A DNA stretch of 64,000 nt, taken from Cephalopachus bancanus (lineage: Eukaryota > Chordata > Mammalia > Primates > Tarsiidae). The DNA lies in NCBI GenBank assembly GCA_027257055.1, contig JAPVLO010000054.1:806001-870000 (forward strand), given 5' to 3'. This document shows, piece after piece, positions 23,585 to 35,700 of this stretch; positions within the stretch are counted from its first letter, which is position 1; each line of letters begins with the position of its first letter. Below the pieces are notes generated by a model that ran no database searches, was not told the DNA's origin, and saw nothing but the letters and a program-made list of their open reading frames with translations. A program made the translations under genes and the position numbers.

Positions 23585-25605
23585 AAATTCTCCCCAAATT
23601 AATCTCTAGGTTTAATGCAATCTCTATCAAAATCCAAGGAAGTTTTTACTTTGTGTTTCATATGTAGACAGCTTATACTAAAATTTATATAGAAAGACAC
23701 AAAATTACAAATGCTAAAATAATTTTTTAAAAATGGAAAGAAAAATATAACTCTTTTCAATATCAAACTTACTGTGTAACTACAGTAACCAATAAGAGAT
23801 AAGAAAATTTTTTCAAAAAAAATTACTGGAGTAATTGCACATCTGTAAGTGAAAATAAACAAAGATCTGCCTAATCCTCACACAACTCAAAAATTAACTC
23901 AAAATAAGGCTCAGATTTTGTGTTCAAAATGCAAAACAAAAAAATACATATATTGTAGAAGAAAATAGTAGAAATTTGTCAAACCTAGGTCTAGGTGACT
24001 AATTTGTTGACTTGACACTAACATGCATAATTCATAAAAGGAACTATGTTAATTTTGATATAAAACTATCAAAATTAATGTATTTTATCTGTGCAAAACT
24101 CCATTAAGAGAATGAAATGATAAACTACCAACTGGGAGAACATATTTTCAAATCACTTATCTGGCAAAATACATGTGTTCAGAATATATACAGATTTTTC
24201 AAAACTTAACAGGAAAACTATCAAATTGTAAAATGTATAAAAGGACAGGGACACCAAAGAGGATATTCAAATAGCAAACACACATATAAAATAATTCCAA
24301 TATCACAATGGGGATAGGTATTAAAATGAATATGTATAATCCACTACATTCTCATTAGAATGACTAAAATTAAAATATATAGTAACGAAACCAGCATATG
24401 CCATGAGGATATGGTAAACAGATCACTCATGCACTGCTGGTGGGAATTTAAAATGGTATTCTAGAAAACATTTGACAGTTTATTTTTAAAAACTACTTGT
24501 TCTGAACTCTTTGTGGGTTTCTTTGTTGTGATATTTGCTTCCTTTTTATTGTTGGCTCTCTGAGGAAACATTCCAGCATGTCACCATGTCAGTAGCCAAA
24601 TCATACTGACGGTGAGAACAGCATGCAATATTAGTAACAGAAAGACAAGGTTGTAAGATTTGTTTTGAAGAAACAAATCTTGGCTCTCACTGGGGAAGAG
24701 GCACATGAAGAACAAAAATATAAATACTGCTTCAAATCAGTGATGGAGTAGCACAGTTAGACCTGAAACAAACGTTAAGAGCAGTTTCCAATAGAATGTC
24801 TGACACACAGTAGGCACTCAAAAAACACACATTGAATGACCAAAAAAAAAAAAAAAAAACCAATACAAGTACCATTCAATCAAACAATTGTACTCTTACA
24901 TATTTATCCCAGAAAAATATAAACTCATTTCACACAAAACAACTGCATATGAATTTTAACAGTAGTTTCATTTGTAGTAGCCAAAAATTGCAAATAACTT
25001 ATGTGTGTCTACCAGTGAACAGATGGTTAAACTGTGGTACATCCAAATCAAAGAATACTAATTAGTAATGAAAATAAATAAATTACCAATACGAAAAGCA
25101 ACTTGATGGATCTCAAGGGAAATACACTGAATTTAAATGAGCAAATATCAAAGATTACATAGCATATGATTCCATTTATGTAGAATCTTTGAAATAACAA
25201 AACTAAAGATATGGAGAGCAGATAGTGATAGCCACGGTTTAAGGAAGGTATTGGGGTTTGTGTGAAGCAATAAAGGGTTAGCAAAAGATATCTGGAAACG
25301 GATGGATCAGTTCTGTATTTTGATGGTGGTATTTTTTACATGAATACAAATGAGACAAAATTGTATAGGTCTGTACAAACACACACAAAGATGAATGAGT
25401 GTATATAAAATTTGTGATATATGAAAAGCTCAATGTCAATTTCCTGTTTTGATGCTGTATTACAGTTATGAAAAATTTTACCATCAGAGAAAACTGGAAG
25501 AGGGGTACATGAGACCTCCCTGAACAGTAATTATTTTGCAGGTGTCTATGATTTTATATTTACTTCAAAATAAAAAAGTAGGCAAAATTAATAAATAAAA
25601 TTGTA
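23585..25605 (+). mobile_element. Old L1 (L1M-type) ORF2 C-terminal region and 3'UTR
   Basis: The order follows an old mammalian L1: AGGTTTAATGCAATCTCTATCAAAA, CTGTGTAACTACAGTAACCA, TGGCAAAATACATGTGTTCAGAATATA, CTGCTGGTGGGAATTTAAAATGG, then, after a nested retrocopy at 24,494-24,859, TTTATCCCAGAAAAATAT, GTAGCCAAAAATTGC, ATGATTCCATTTATGTAGAA and a 3'UTR ending in AATAAATAAA. Frames are destroyed. Confidence 0.85.
24488..24865 (+). pseudogene. Polyadenylated retrocopy of an unidentified transcript, nested in old L1
   Basis: A block of about 365 bp that does not belong to L1 interrupts the old element and ends in A18 (24,842-24,859). L1 sequence resumes at once with CAATACAAGTACCATTCAATC. The insertion point reads TTTTT|AAAAAC, an L1 endonuclease-type site, and AAAAAC recurs after the tail as a short target-site duplication. 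Just before the tail, TAGGCACTCAAAAAACACAC-ATTGAATGA resembles the 3' end of a MIR/L2, whose ACTCAATAAA would have provided the polyadenylation signal. I cannot identify the source gene. No open frame is present, so this is probably a 3'UTR piece. Confidence 0.7.
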
Positions 25606-25754
25606 TACTATGACATTAAAATTATACACATTTGATCAACTATAAAACAGTACAAAATACTTATAAAATATGTCAAAACAGTGATATCAAAGATATAAGT
25701 GTAAAATCTATAACCATAAAACTTGTATGAGAAAACATAGAAAAATAACTTTAT

Positions 25755-26043
25755 GGGCCAGGCTTGGTGGCTCAGCCTATAATCCCAGCACTTTGAGAGG
25801 TCGAGATGAGTGGGTTGCCTGAATCTGCATGTTTGAGACCAGCCTGGGCAACTTGGCAAGACCTCATCTCTACAATAAATCAAAAATTAGCCGGGCACGG
25901 CAGCTTGCGGCTATAGTTCCGGCTACTTGGAGGGCTGAGGCAGAAGGATCACCGCAGTCTAGCAGGTCAACGCTGGGATGACTGTGAGCATGCCACTGCA
26001 CACCAGCCTGGGCAACAGACTGAGAATCTAATTTAAAAAAGGA
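25755..26043 (+). mobile_element. Alu SINE, old copy, inserted in old L1
   Basis: A dimeric Alu starting GGGCCAGGCTTGGTGGCTCA with the linker CTACAATAAATCAAAAATTAG. It retains CCTGGGCAACTTGGCAAGAC, the form without the 5-bp deletion. AAAATAACTTTAT before and AAAAGTATCTTTG after may be a decayed target-site duplication. Confidence 0.94.
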
Positions 26044-26532
26044 AAAGTATCTTTGTGATCTTGGTTTAAAGAAAACACAAAATCCATTACAAAATAATAA
26101 ACTTTAATAAAATAGTCTATCAAAATTTTAAAAATTCGAGTCTTTGAGTGATACTGATAGGAAAGGGAAAGACAAAGAAAATGAGATGAAACCTTTTCAA
26201 AACAATCTCTCTGATTAGGGACTTAATATACATAACATGTATATATTGCATATATATACACTAAGCACTGAAAATGAATGATATACAAAATAAAAAAATA
26301 TGTGAATAAGCGCTTCACCACAAAAGAGGAACAAGAGACATATATATGAAAAAAATAATTAGACATTAGTGAAGTACAAATTAAAATCACTATTAGATAC
26401 TGAACACACCTATTAGAGTGTCAAAACTGAAACAAACAAGCAAAACCAACAAACAACACAAATCTAGCTAACAACACCAAAAATTAGAGAGGGTGTAAAC
26501 CACCCAGAAATCTCATATGTTGCTAATGATAT

Positions 26533-26660
26533 GTACAGTCAACACCATTTTGTAAATTAGATGGGTTGTGTCTCTTACCTAAGTACTAACTGGGCCCTAT
26601 CCTGCTGAGCTTTCAAGATCAGATGAGATTGGGTGAGTTCAGTGTGGTGTGACAATAGAC
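26533..26660 (-). pseudogene. 5S rRNA-derived pseudogene, nested in old L1
   Basis: Read on the minus strand the segment starts GTCTATTGTCACACCACACT, like the start of 5S rRNA (GTCTACGGCCATACCACCCTG). It continues with AATCTCATCTGATCTTGAAA, GCTCAGCAGGATAGGGCCCA and GTTAGTACTTAGGTAAGAGA, which follow the internal promoter and loop region of 5S rRNA in order. The 3' end (below about 26,565) is more diverged. It interrupts the old L1 between CAGAAATCTCATATGTTGC and ATATGATCCAGCAGTCC. Many substitutions make it a pseudogene, probably an L1-mobilised retrocopy. Confidence 0.85.
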
Positions 26661-27215
26661 TATTTGGAGTTTCTTGTTAAGATTCTAAAATATGATCCAG
26701 CAGTCCCACTCCTAACTATTTACTCAAGAAAAATGAAAATACGTGTGCACACAAAGACCTGTGTTGGAAAAAAACATATGTTCATAAACATGTGAATGGG
26801 TAAACAAATTTGCTATATTTCTAAATGACATACTACTCAGCAAAAAACAGACAGACAAATAAATACATAATGGAAATACAATTGACAAATTGAATAGATT
26901 TCAAAAGAATTATGCTAAGTGAATAGAGCCAAAGACAGGAGAATTTACATTGAATGATTCCATTTATATGTTATTGTAAGGGGAAAAAGGCAATATTAAA
27001 GATAATAATAGTTTCCAGGAACTGATAATGATCATAAGGAATTGACTAAAAGATACCCTTAAACAATTCTTTGAAGTCATGGAAATATACTATATTTTGA
27101 TTTGTGGTGGTGGTTACAGCTGTAAATGTTTGTCAATACTCATAGAGTACATTTAAAAAGGGTCATTTTCACTGTATGTAGATTATACTTCACTGTATGT
27201 AAATACATAACCAAA

Positions 27216-27598
27216 TATGTTGAACATGTATTTTCAATGACAAAACATACATATCTATAAAACACACTATCATATTATATGGCATATGTCACATAGATGT
27301 TCATCCACTATAATATTTGGGGAGTTTCATAACAGTAAACACTCAAGTTACTAAGACCTGGAAAGCTAAGGTTACATTTACACCAGAAGGCCCTCGAATT
27401 AGCAATGGCTAAAAATTACAGAAAGGTATATATTTCCTATATTGTTTCATATTCTTCTGCAGATGACATACCTACCTATGAGAAAATGTTCAAACAACTG
27501 AATATCAGCTCATGTTTTATGTTTACCAAAGGAAAAAAAAAACAGGTGTGAGAAAACAGGTTTTAAAAAATTCTGGACTGCATCTTGAAGGTAGTTTC
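27216..27598. other. Single-copy stretch, nothing recognised
   Basis: About 380 bp between an old L1 tail and an Alu. No feature recognised. Confidence 0.5.
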
Positions 27599-27897
27599 CG
27601 CCAGGCTTGGTGGCTCAGCCTGTAATCCTGAGCCTTGGGAGGTTGAGGTGAGTGGATTGCCTGAACCTGTGGGTTCGAGACCTACCCGGGCAACTTGGCG
27701 AGACCTCATCTCCACAATAAATCAAAAATTAACCAGGCGTGGTAGCGCGCCTGTAGTTCCAGCTATTTGAAGGCTGAGGCAAAAGGATCTCTGGAGCCCA
27801 GCAGGTCGAGGCTGTGGTGGCCAGGAGCGTGCACACTGCACTCCAGTCAGGGCGACAGAGTGAGCTCCAACTCAAAAAAATAAAATGAAATAAAATG
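27599..27897 (+). mobile_element. Alu SINE, without 5-bp deletion
   Basis: A dimeric Alu starting GCCAGGCTTGGTGGCTCAGC with CCCGGGCAACTTGGCGAGAC, so the full form. Its tail is an A-rich TAAAATGAAATAAAATGA run that abuts an L1 3' end directly. I find no convincing target-site duplication on either side. Confidence 0.94.
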
Positions 27898-28239
27898 ATG
27901 TTTTTTGCAACTTGGATCGAATTGGAGGACATCATCCTAAGTGAAATAACACAGGAATGGAAAATTAAATGCCACATTTTCTCACATACCAGTGGGAGCT
28001 AAAGTTAGGGTCTACAATGGCATAGGGAATGGGATGATGGACATTGGAGACTCAGAATAGAGAGGGTGTACAAGGAGGGAGGTATGAAAAATCACTTTTT
28101 GGGGACAGCATGCACAGGTGAGGTTGATGGGTATAGTTAAAACTCAGATTTCTTTGCCACTATACAATGTATCCATGTAACTAAAACCATTTGAACGCCC
28201 TAAAACTATTGAAATTAAAAAAACAAAAAAAAGAAAGGA
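27897..28239 (+). mobile_element. 5'-truncated L1 3' end (L1P/L1MA-like)
   Basis: The sequence follows a primate-type L1 3' end: TTTTGCAACTTGGATCGAAT, ATCATCCTAAGTGAAATAAC, TTTTCTCACATACCAGTGGG, GACATTGGAGACTCAGAATA and TATCCATGTAACTAAAACCA, ending in an A-rich tail. It covers only the last part of ORF2 and the 3'UTR. Its 3'UTR differs from those of elements B, C and E, so it represents another, probably older, primate L1 group. Confidence 0.9.
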
Positions 28240-31200
28240 AACATTCCATGGCCTAGTGATGGATCAGTAAACATTTCCAGGTGGATGTATCTTTTTTTTT
28301 CCAATCAAAAAATGTCATCTAAACTACTGCAGCCCTACAAATAAGCATTGCTAAGAAAATGTCAGCATGTGTCATGGTATAATGGATTGAAGGGAACCGA
28401 GTTATTTAAACCTTTTAAAGCCAACCAATACAGGATAATAACCTGATGCTTTTTAAAAAATCTATCAAATATTCTGCCTGAAAAGTCTTCCCTGTAGTTT
28501 TTATCTGATAAAGGACTGCTCTTGAATATTTCAGATATTACATATTCTCTGCCCCATTCCCCGACCCCTTTCTTCAATCCAAAAGTCAACAAAGACTTCT
28601 TTCAAATATTAAGGCACTTAATATACCATAATGTGGTTAATTGCACCTGATTCCCTACATTAATGATTATTTATTATTGATTATACATTTATCTTTTGAA
28701 GTTTTATTAACCATTAGATAGTAATTGATTAATATTTTTTCATATTTGCTCTATTTTAATTCTCACAATATATCTTAAGTTTATAAACTAAAGTTTTCTA
28801 TTTTTCAGGCAAAACTATAAATTAATTCTAAAAGCAAAATATATAAGGGAAGTAGTTCTCAGCATTTTGGGCCTGACTGTGAGAAAAAATTGTTACACAA
28901 ACCACACCAAAGATCTTGCTAGATATGTGCTAACTACATATTTTTTATTCCCAAGGGATGTAAATAAGGCTTGAATTATATTCACACAAGCATTGGACTA
29001 TAACGTCAACTTCTCTCCATTTACATCAGTCATTAGGTTTTCTGTAAAGGGATACTCTGTTAAGGTGGGTAGAGGTAGAAGTTAGTTAGACTGCTGAGTC
29101 AATTATTTGAACTCATTCAAGCATCATGACACAACAGGAAACGTACTCCATAGCAAGATTTATATGAACTGAAAAGTCACACTCCCTTAATCATTTAGCA
29201 AAAAGTACTGACTTGTCTTCCAGAAGAGGAAAGCAAAACTAATTGGAAAGATATCTCTCATTCCTGGCCCATAGCCTGACTTGTATGCGGACAAAGTTAA
29301 TTGACATTTACATCAAAATATCTGAGAAATATTCAGCTTTTCATGGTTCCTAAGATCATCTTCATACCTTTGTGAAGGCCTGACTACTAAACTGAGTGTT
29401 TTCTTTACTCTGGGCTTTGAGAATTATGTTCTTTGATTTGCCCTTAAGATCACATGTAACTATGCACTTTCTGGAAGCCACATATCAAGCGATGTTAAGT
29501 TCCAATCTTATATTAGATTACACTTCACTTGCTTCTTACCTTTTGGTGAGGATGGAGGACTTCGAATATCTTGGACTATGTAGATATTGATGCTCATGGA
29601 GTTCCCCTTGGAGTACTCAAGTAAGAACTACCAGATTAGACCACTAGACAATGTGTTAATGGTTATTTTGAATTGATTCATAATTTCTTTCCTGGGGAAT
29701 AAAGGAAAACTGAAAAATTACTATGTATGCAGCAAATGTTCAGTTCTCTTGGATAATATGTTGATTATATTAAGCCAGCATCTGAAACATTTTAAGAATA
29801 AAGGCAATCACTATGGATAGATACCATTAATGAAATTACCTCTAACTTAATAACTCACTAATTTGGCAAACGCTTACTGAATGCTTGCTATATTCTAGTT
29901 ACTATGCTATATAGAAAAAAGGCATTAAAAATGCAGTATATCCCAGAAAAATTACTGCAGAAACATATCCTTCAGGTTCTACTGGTACCCGCTCTATTAT
30001 AAGGTTCAGGCATGGATTCTTGGCCACAGATGCTGTGATGTTCTTATCAGTCTGCAGTGACTGCGTGACTAGACAAATATATGTAACACATGCCCTATTC
30101 ATCCAAAATTACCTCAGTTAATGGGAAGCTATAGAAAGCCCACCCCAACTACACATCAGATTTCCTCAGACATCTCAGGATCCTGGATATGGACAAATAT
30201 TTATGTGAAACCTGTATCTATTAGTCCCTCAGTGTTCATTTGCCTGAGAATTGTGTATTTCCTGTGAATAAGCAAACATTTTATCAGAAATTCTCCTCAG
30301 AGTTTTCATGGACATAAAATAAATAAATAATTCTTAGAAAGATAATAAAACACCATCAATTCTGAAAAGAAATAAACAATAAGGCATTTTTTGTTATAAA
30401 ACTTATTTTGCAGGAGATTTCCCTTCCAGGCATCAATTTTTGAAGTAGTTGTAGTAAAGAAATGTACTCAGAGGAACCATTATGTTGTAGTAACTATCAT
30501 CCAAGCTATTAATTTTAATATAAACATGTGTTTTGATTATAGTAATAGCACAATAAAACTCTATAAAAAAGGAAAACTGAAGAATGTAAATAGATTGTAT
30601 TTGCATGTAATGGCAAATAGACATTTCCCCAGAAACTATGAACAATATTTCACTGATTACAATATTTTATATTAAGAATCCCATCAAAATTCTGTAGTTT
30701 ATAATACACTGGAGATATCATCCATACAAATTCTTTTAAAAGAAAATTGCCTTCCATAATATCCTTTTGATAACCTACAGTGAATTATGATTTGTAGTTA
30801 ATTTGATAAGACTCAGTTTGCTAAGAGTTACAATCCCTGGAAAGAAGGCACTGGAAGGAAAACACAGACCTAGATATTGAACTACAACAACTTATTAGGA
30901 TGGAAGAAACATAAAAAAGAGGAAAGAGTAATAATTAAGATTTAAAGTAGATTCCTATTGCTTGTTCTCAAGAAACCCACTCCTTCATATTAATTAAAAT
31001 ATTTTATAAAAATTGGAGTGTGTAGAAAGGACAAAGTTGAGGAATGCCTTCTTTTCTGTATCACACAGATAGAACTAGTTAATTGATTATCTCTTCTATT
31101 TGAGATCACCCCTTCTTTCAAATAGACACAGACTCTGTGGTTTAATAATAGATGTAGTTGTTGTTAATGAAAAAACATCACCCGTAATGAAAATGAACCA

Positions 31201-31435
31201 AATTGTTTGTCAGATGGGTCAACTTCTATTAAAATGCTTATTTTTATTAAACATATATTTTTAAAAATAAAAGTACATATTTAGCTAATAACATACCAAA
31301 ATACTAAATTCATTTTTGTTTTTCTATCACAGAAATTTCCTTTTTAGTTGTTTCTTTATTTAGGATTGGAGTTGACTGACAAATGTGAACATGTTAATAA
31401 ATATATATTATTATATATTATATATATTAACCTCT
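28240..31435. other. Long single-copy AT-rich stretch
   Basis: About 3.2 kb in which I recognise no repeat family or gene. The parts 28,850-29,640 and 29,900-30,260 have more balanced composition, but their short frames show no protein signature. Old, unrecognised repeats may be present. Confidence 0.5.
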
Positions 31436-31454
31436 CATACAAGTTAATATAAAC

Positions 31455-31990
31455 CTCTGTGTGTGGGGGGGGAACTCCCCAAAAATGTAATTAATTTACA
31501 AAAAAATGTGTATTTATTTATTCTTACATGTTTAAACATCAGTCACCTTCAAAGTACTCTCTCTATTTGACATAACAAATCTATTAAGATGCTTTTTCTG
31601 TTGCTGAGAACACTTTTTGAACACATCAATTTTGATGCCTTTTAGTGTCTTTGCCATTTTTTGTTTTACCTCTTCCACATCTGCAAAACATTTCTCTTTG
31701 AGAACTTTTTTCATCTAGGGAGACAAAAGAATGTCATTCAGGCTGAGATCAGGTGAATAGGGAGCACGGGGATCATGCCAATTTTTGGTTACAAACTGCT
31801 AAACACTCAGTGGGCAGAAGTGCTCATAATCACCCATCATGAAATAATAGGCAAATGTGTTTAAAGAATCTGCAGAATTAAATTTACCACCCAATGCAGC
31901 CTCTCACAACAACAGTAGCTGGTACACTGATGTCAATGGGTTCTAGATCACTCACCTAGCAAGGGGCCTGCTCTCCAAAAGATAATTATA
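31455..31990 (-). mobile_element. Tc1/mariner-type DNA transposon fragment
   Basis: The minus strand carries the C-terminal end of a mariner transposase. Ends are approximate: I see GC-rich borders (a run of G at about 31,465 and GGGGGACC at about 32,000) but cannot establish terminal inverted repeats. The N-terminal DNA-binding part is absent. Confidence 0.75.
31532..31800 (-). pseudogene. Mariner transposase C-terminus, truncated
   Basis: Mariner transposases cut and paste DNA with a D,D34D catalytic triad. On the minus strand the sequence reads VTKNWHDPRAPYSPDLS near 31,745-31,795, the conserved PPYSPDLAPCD block, where the third catalytic Asp normally lies just after PYSPDLAP and is replaced here (SLND). 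A stop follows, and then a 60-residue open frame (31,532-31,714) with KCFADVEEVKQKMAKTLKGI and FKKCSQQQKKHLNRFV, matching the usual family ending 'DVEEVK..., F..C...W..R...C'. The usual YFEGD end is altered (RESTLKVTDV). It is truncated at the N-terminus and inactive. Confidence 0.82.
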
Positions 31991-32014
31991 TTATTTTCAG
32001 GGGGACCCTCATGT

Positions 32015-32349
<335 letters not shown>

Positions 32350-32365
32350 AATATTTTGAACAATA

Positions 32366-32704
32366 TTTTTTTAAGTCAAAGTCTCACTCTGTTGCCCAAG
32401 CAGGAGTAAAGTGGCATGCTCTTTGCTCACTTCAGCCTCCAACTCCTGAGTTTAAATGCCCCCACATCTGACTAACCTTCCTTCCTTCCTTCCTTCCTTC
32501 CTTCCTTCCTTCCTTCCTTCCTTCCTTCCTTCCTTCCCTCCCTCCCTCCCTCTCTCTCTCTTTCTCTCTCTCTCTTTTTTCTTTTGTAGAATTAAGGTCT
32601 TCCTATGTTACCAGGCTGGTCTCAAACTACTAAGGTCAAGCAATCCTCCTGTCTCAGCCTCCCAAAGTGCTGGTATTACAAGTGTGAACCACTAAACCTG
32701 GCCT
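32366..32704 (-). mobile_element. Old Alu SINE split by a (TTCC)n expansion
   Basis: Antisense right arm AGTCTCACTCTGTTGCCCAA to CCCCCACATCTGACTAA, then a CCTT/CT-rich microsatellite at 32,476-32,580 where the A-rich linker should be, then the left arm TTACCAGGCTGGTCTCAAAC to GCCTCCCAAAGTGCTGG. It abuts another Alu in the same orientation. Confidence 0.92.
32476..32580. repeat. (CCTT)n / (CCCT)n / (CT)n microsatellite within an Alu linker
   Basis: About 15 CCTT units, then CCCT and CTCT units. It replaces the central linker of the surrounding Alu, so it grew from Alu sequence. The frame across it encodes PSFL repeats and is not a gene. Confidence 0.95.
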
Positions 32705-35700
32705 GAAATTTTAAATATGTAAGTGCAAGCTTTCAATGTGTAATGGTGAAGTTTTTGTTTTTGTTTTTGTCCTATACACTGTTTTCTTGTCATCTCACTC
32801 TGTCCTACCCAAGAACAGATAACAGATGAAGAACAATGGGCCCTGTCTATAGGCCTATGGTTAATCAGTTAAAATATGCAAGTTCCTCTTCTTCCAGCAA
32901 GATACATACATAACAAAGGGCTTCTCTGTGATCAGTGTAGCATCTATGTCAAGGTATCATCACTTCTGATGTTTTATACTGCTTTCTTTGAAAGGTTTAA
33001 GGATCTGCATTTGTAGTCCACCAGAGAAAGAGAGGGGGCAAACTCACAGTTAAAAGATCGACAAAATTAAGGCAAATAGTTTGGTCTTCTAGGATATGCT
33101 TATATTATGTCTCTTCCCCAGTGCTGCATTTCAATAACAGGACATAGCATCATACTAGGTCAGTCCAATCTACCATCAACTATTGTCTAATCAATATTTC
33201 TGAGCTACCAATCCAAGCCTTCAAAATTAAGTCTTAGTTTAGATATGAGCAGGGTGAAGGATGCATTTTCTTATCTTATGAAAAAAGATCAGGTTTTAAT
33301 TACATATCCTGTACAAGAAGTTTATATTTAATTTCACTAATTATACATACATCCTGTCTTTTTAACATATTCATTTCCCCTGCTTCCTGTGTAGCATGAT
33401 TTTGAGCATCTTATCAGTTAGACCATTGCCTCTGAAGTTTATTCCAGCGTATCCCAGCCTGCTAGGTAAAGCAGGTTTATGATTGCCCTGGCACTTAACA
33501 TTTAAGCTCTTTTAATGCAGGCTCACTTTGCATAAACTTGATTGATTTGATAAAGAGGCAGGAAAGTCAGATTTTTTGAATGGTTACTTTATACCTATAG
33601 CATTATACATTTATAATAGGTTATTTCTTCTTGCCATATAGTTATATGTATTGTGCAGCTAGAAAATGAGAATTCAGAAAGATCATGTGAAATAGCCTTG
33701 TCTTTTTTATCTGAATGAGTCTATGCTTATTGACTCAAGAGCCCATGCTCTGAGGGTGCTTATGCACACTGAGTTTTGTATCACACAAAACTATGTTGCC
33801 ATGGAGTACCTACTAAGCCAGGTCACATTATTTTGTGTTTTTACAACCATTTATTCTGACATACCCACACACAAACTTTACATTTATTTTGGTTACATTA
33901 TTTTATCTTCAATCTTAATATACTCTTCCCACAAATCAATTCTGTTAAAAGTCCTATCCTAATTTGTTAATTAACCTTATATCTAACTCTATTTGCTTAA
34001 GGCCACCTGAAATTTTGTGGTGTTGATTTATTCGCATAAGTCATTAACAAGATGAGAGAGCTTTCTCCCAGGTACAGATCATATACTGGGCATCAGGGAA
34101 CGTTCTTCTGTCCTACTTATGCCCTGGACTGTTTGTGACAAATCTTGCTAAGATGGTCCCTTAAGAAGGGATAAGCAGGAAAATAAAGATAGGGCATATG
34201 GAGAAGATTGTGGGCCTCAGTCACATCACAGAGTCTTCTTCAAGCTTTGCCTTTTCTGTCACACCTTAGTGGCAAGAAATGGTTTTAGTTACAAAATTTT
34301 GAGTGTCGAACCATAACTTCTCCTGGAATATCTCTTTTTATTAGAATTAGCCTCCCCAATAAAGATGCTCTAAATTAAGATGCTCTAAAGAATTTTTGAA
34401 CTTTTGGCTGAAGGAATAACATCTCTTCCAAAACATAAACTATAACAACAGTAAGGATTCTTTCCATCTTTTTATAATGCAATACATTACAATTAAGAGT
34501 GTAGACTTTTGATCTGGTTGTTGATTATATTCTTATTTTGACATTTTGCAGTTGTGAGATCTCTAAGTGCCAAAGTGTTCAATATTCAGTAATTGTAGAT
34601 ATTAGTAATGGTAGTAGTGGAAGTAGTAGAATATAAGTGTTATTATTATTATTTTTTTAACCACTAATCAGCACATGTAAATTGACCCCGGTTTCACCTT
34701 GTGTCTCACACCTTGCTTCTCATACTGGATCCCATTCTTGTTGCTTCTGAAATAAGATCCTTAAATTCTGTTTTTCTCCACATAAATTATTTTTTTATTT
34801 GAAACAAAGGTAAAAAAGATAGTAGGAGAGATACAGGAAGGAGAAGAAGAAGAAGAGGAAGGAAATAAAATAAGAAGAAAGGTTGACTTTTTACTTTGTT
34901 ATCAGTGAATAATGACTGCTGGAAGAAGCAGTTAGTCTATTTCTGACAAGTTGCTATTTTTATTTGCTTAATACGCTTTTTTTTTTTTTGGTCTTTGACA
35001 GTGTACACAAGGGTGCTTATTTATTTTTGTTAGCGTTCTTAAAACTAATTTTATAATTACACACCGTTTTGAATTTCATTTTAGTTACTTGAATCCCATT
35101 CCACATTTTGTGCATATTCTTATTGATTTCTGAGTTCATTAGCAAATTTTCTGTTTAGCTTTATTGCTTTCTGGGTCTTGTCCTAGTACTGTATCAAGGA
35201 CAATGAGGAGATTTTTGATATTCTTAATGAATAATTGAGTGAGAAAATACTTCCACCACTTTTATCAAAAATATGAATGCATCTTTTATTCATCTGTCCT
35301 TTCTAAGAAGTCAACTGAAAAATACTTACCAATACTTTGTTCTCCTATCTAGAATATGATAGACATTAAAATTAATTTTTCATTTCAGAGTGTTAATGGC
35401 TTGTGAAATTAGACTCAGTGAGACAGTCTAGCTAGCCATATAAAATTATTCCTTCCATTCTGACTTTGTGAATGATAGACAGGCTTTCCTCCCTTTAAAA
35501 TGTAAGAGATGTGTAATTCATGGAGATCAGAGGGCTGTATGAAGGTGCAAAAAAAGCCAAGTAGGACTTTGATGATTTAATTAGCAGAATTTAGATTACA
35601 ATTTTAGCCAAATAAATTAAAAATCAAGAAAAATTTGAATCATGACAACCTTCAAGAATATATAATCATAATACTGAAAATCAGCAACAACAGACTTTAG

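Larger units (their letters stand above)
25606..27215 (+). mobile_element. Second old L1 (L1M-type) ORF2 C-terminal region and 3'UTR
   Basis: Landmarks in order: ATCTATAACCATAAAACTTG, AGAAAACATAGAAAAATAAC (interrupted by an Alu), ATCTTTGTGATCTTGG, a TTAGACATTAGTGAAGTACAAA block, then, after a 5S rRNA-derived insert, TATGATCCAGCAGTCCCACT, CATACTACTCAGCAAAAAAC, GATTCCATTTATATG, TTTGTGGTGGTGGTTACAGC and CATTTTCACTGTATGTAGAT. This is a separate copy lying directly after the 3' tail of the preceding old L1, so the two are in tandem orientation. Confidence 0.85.
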
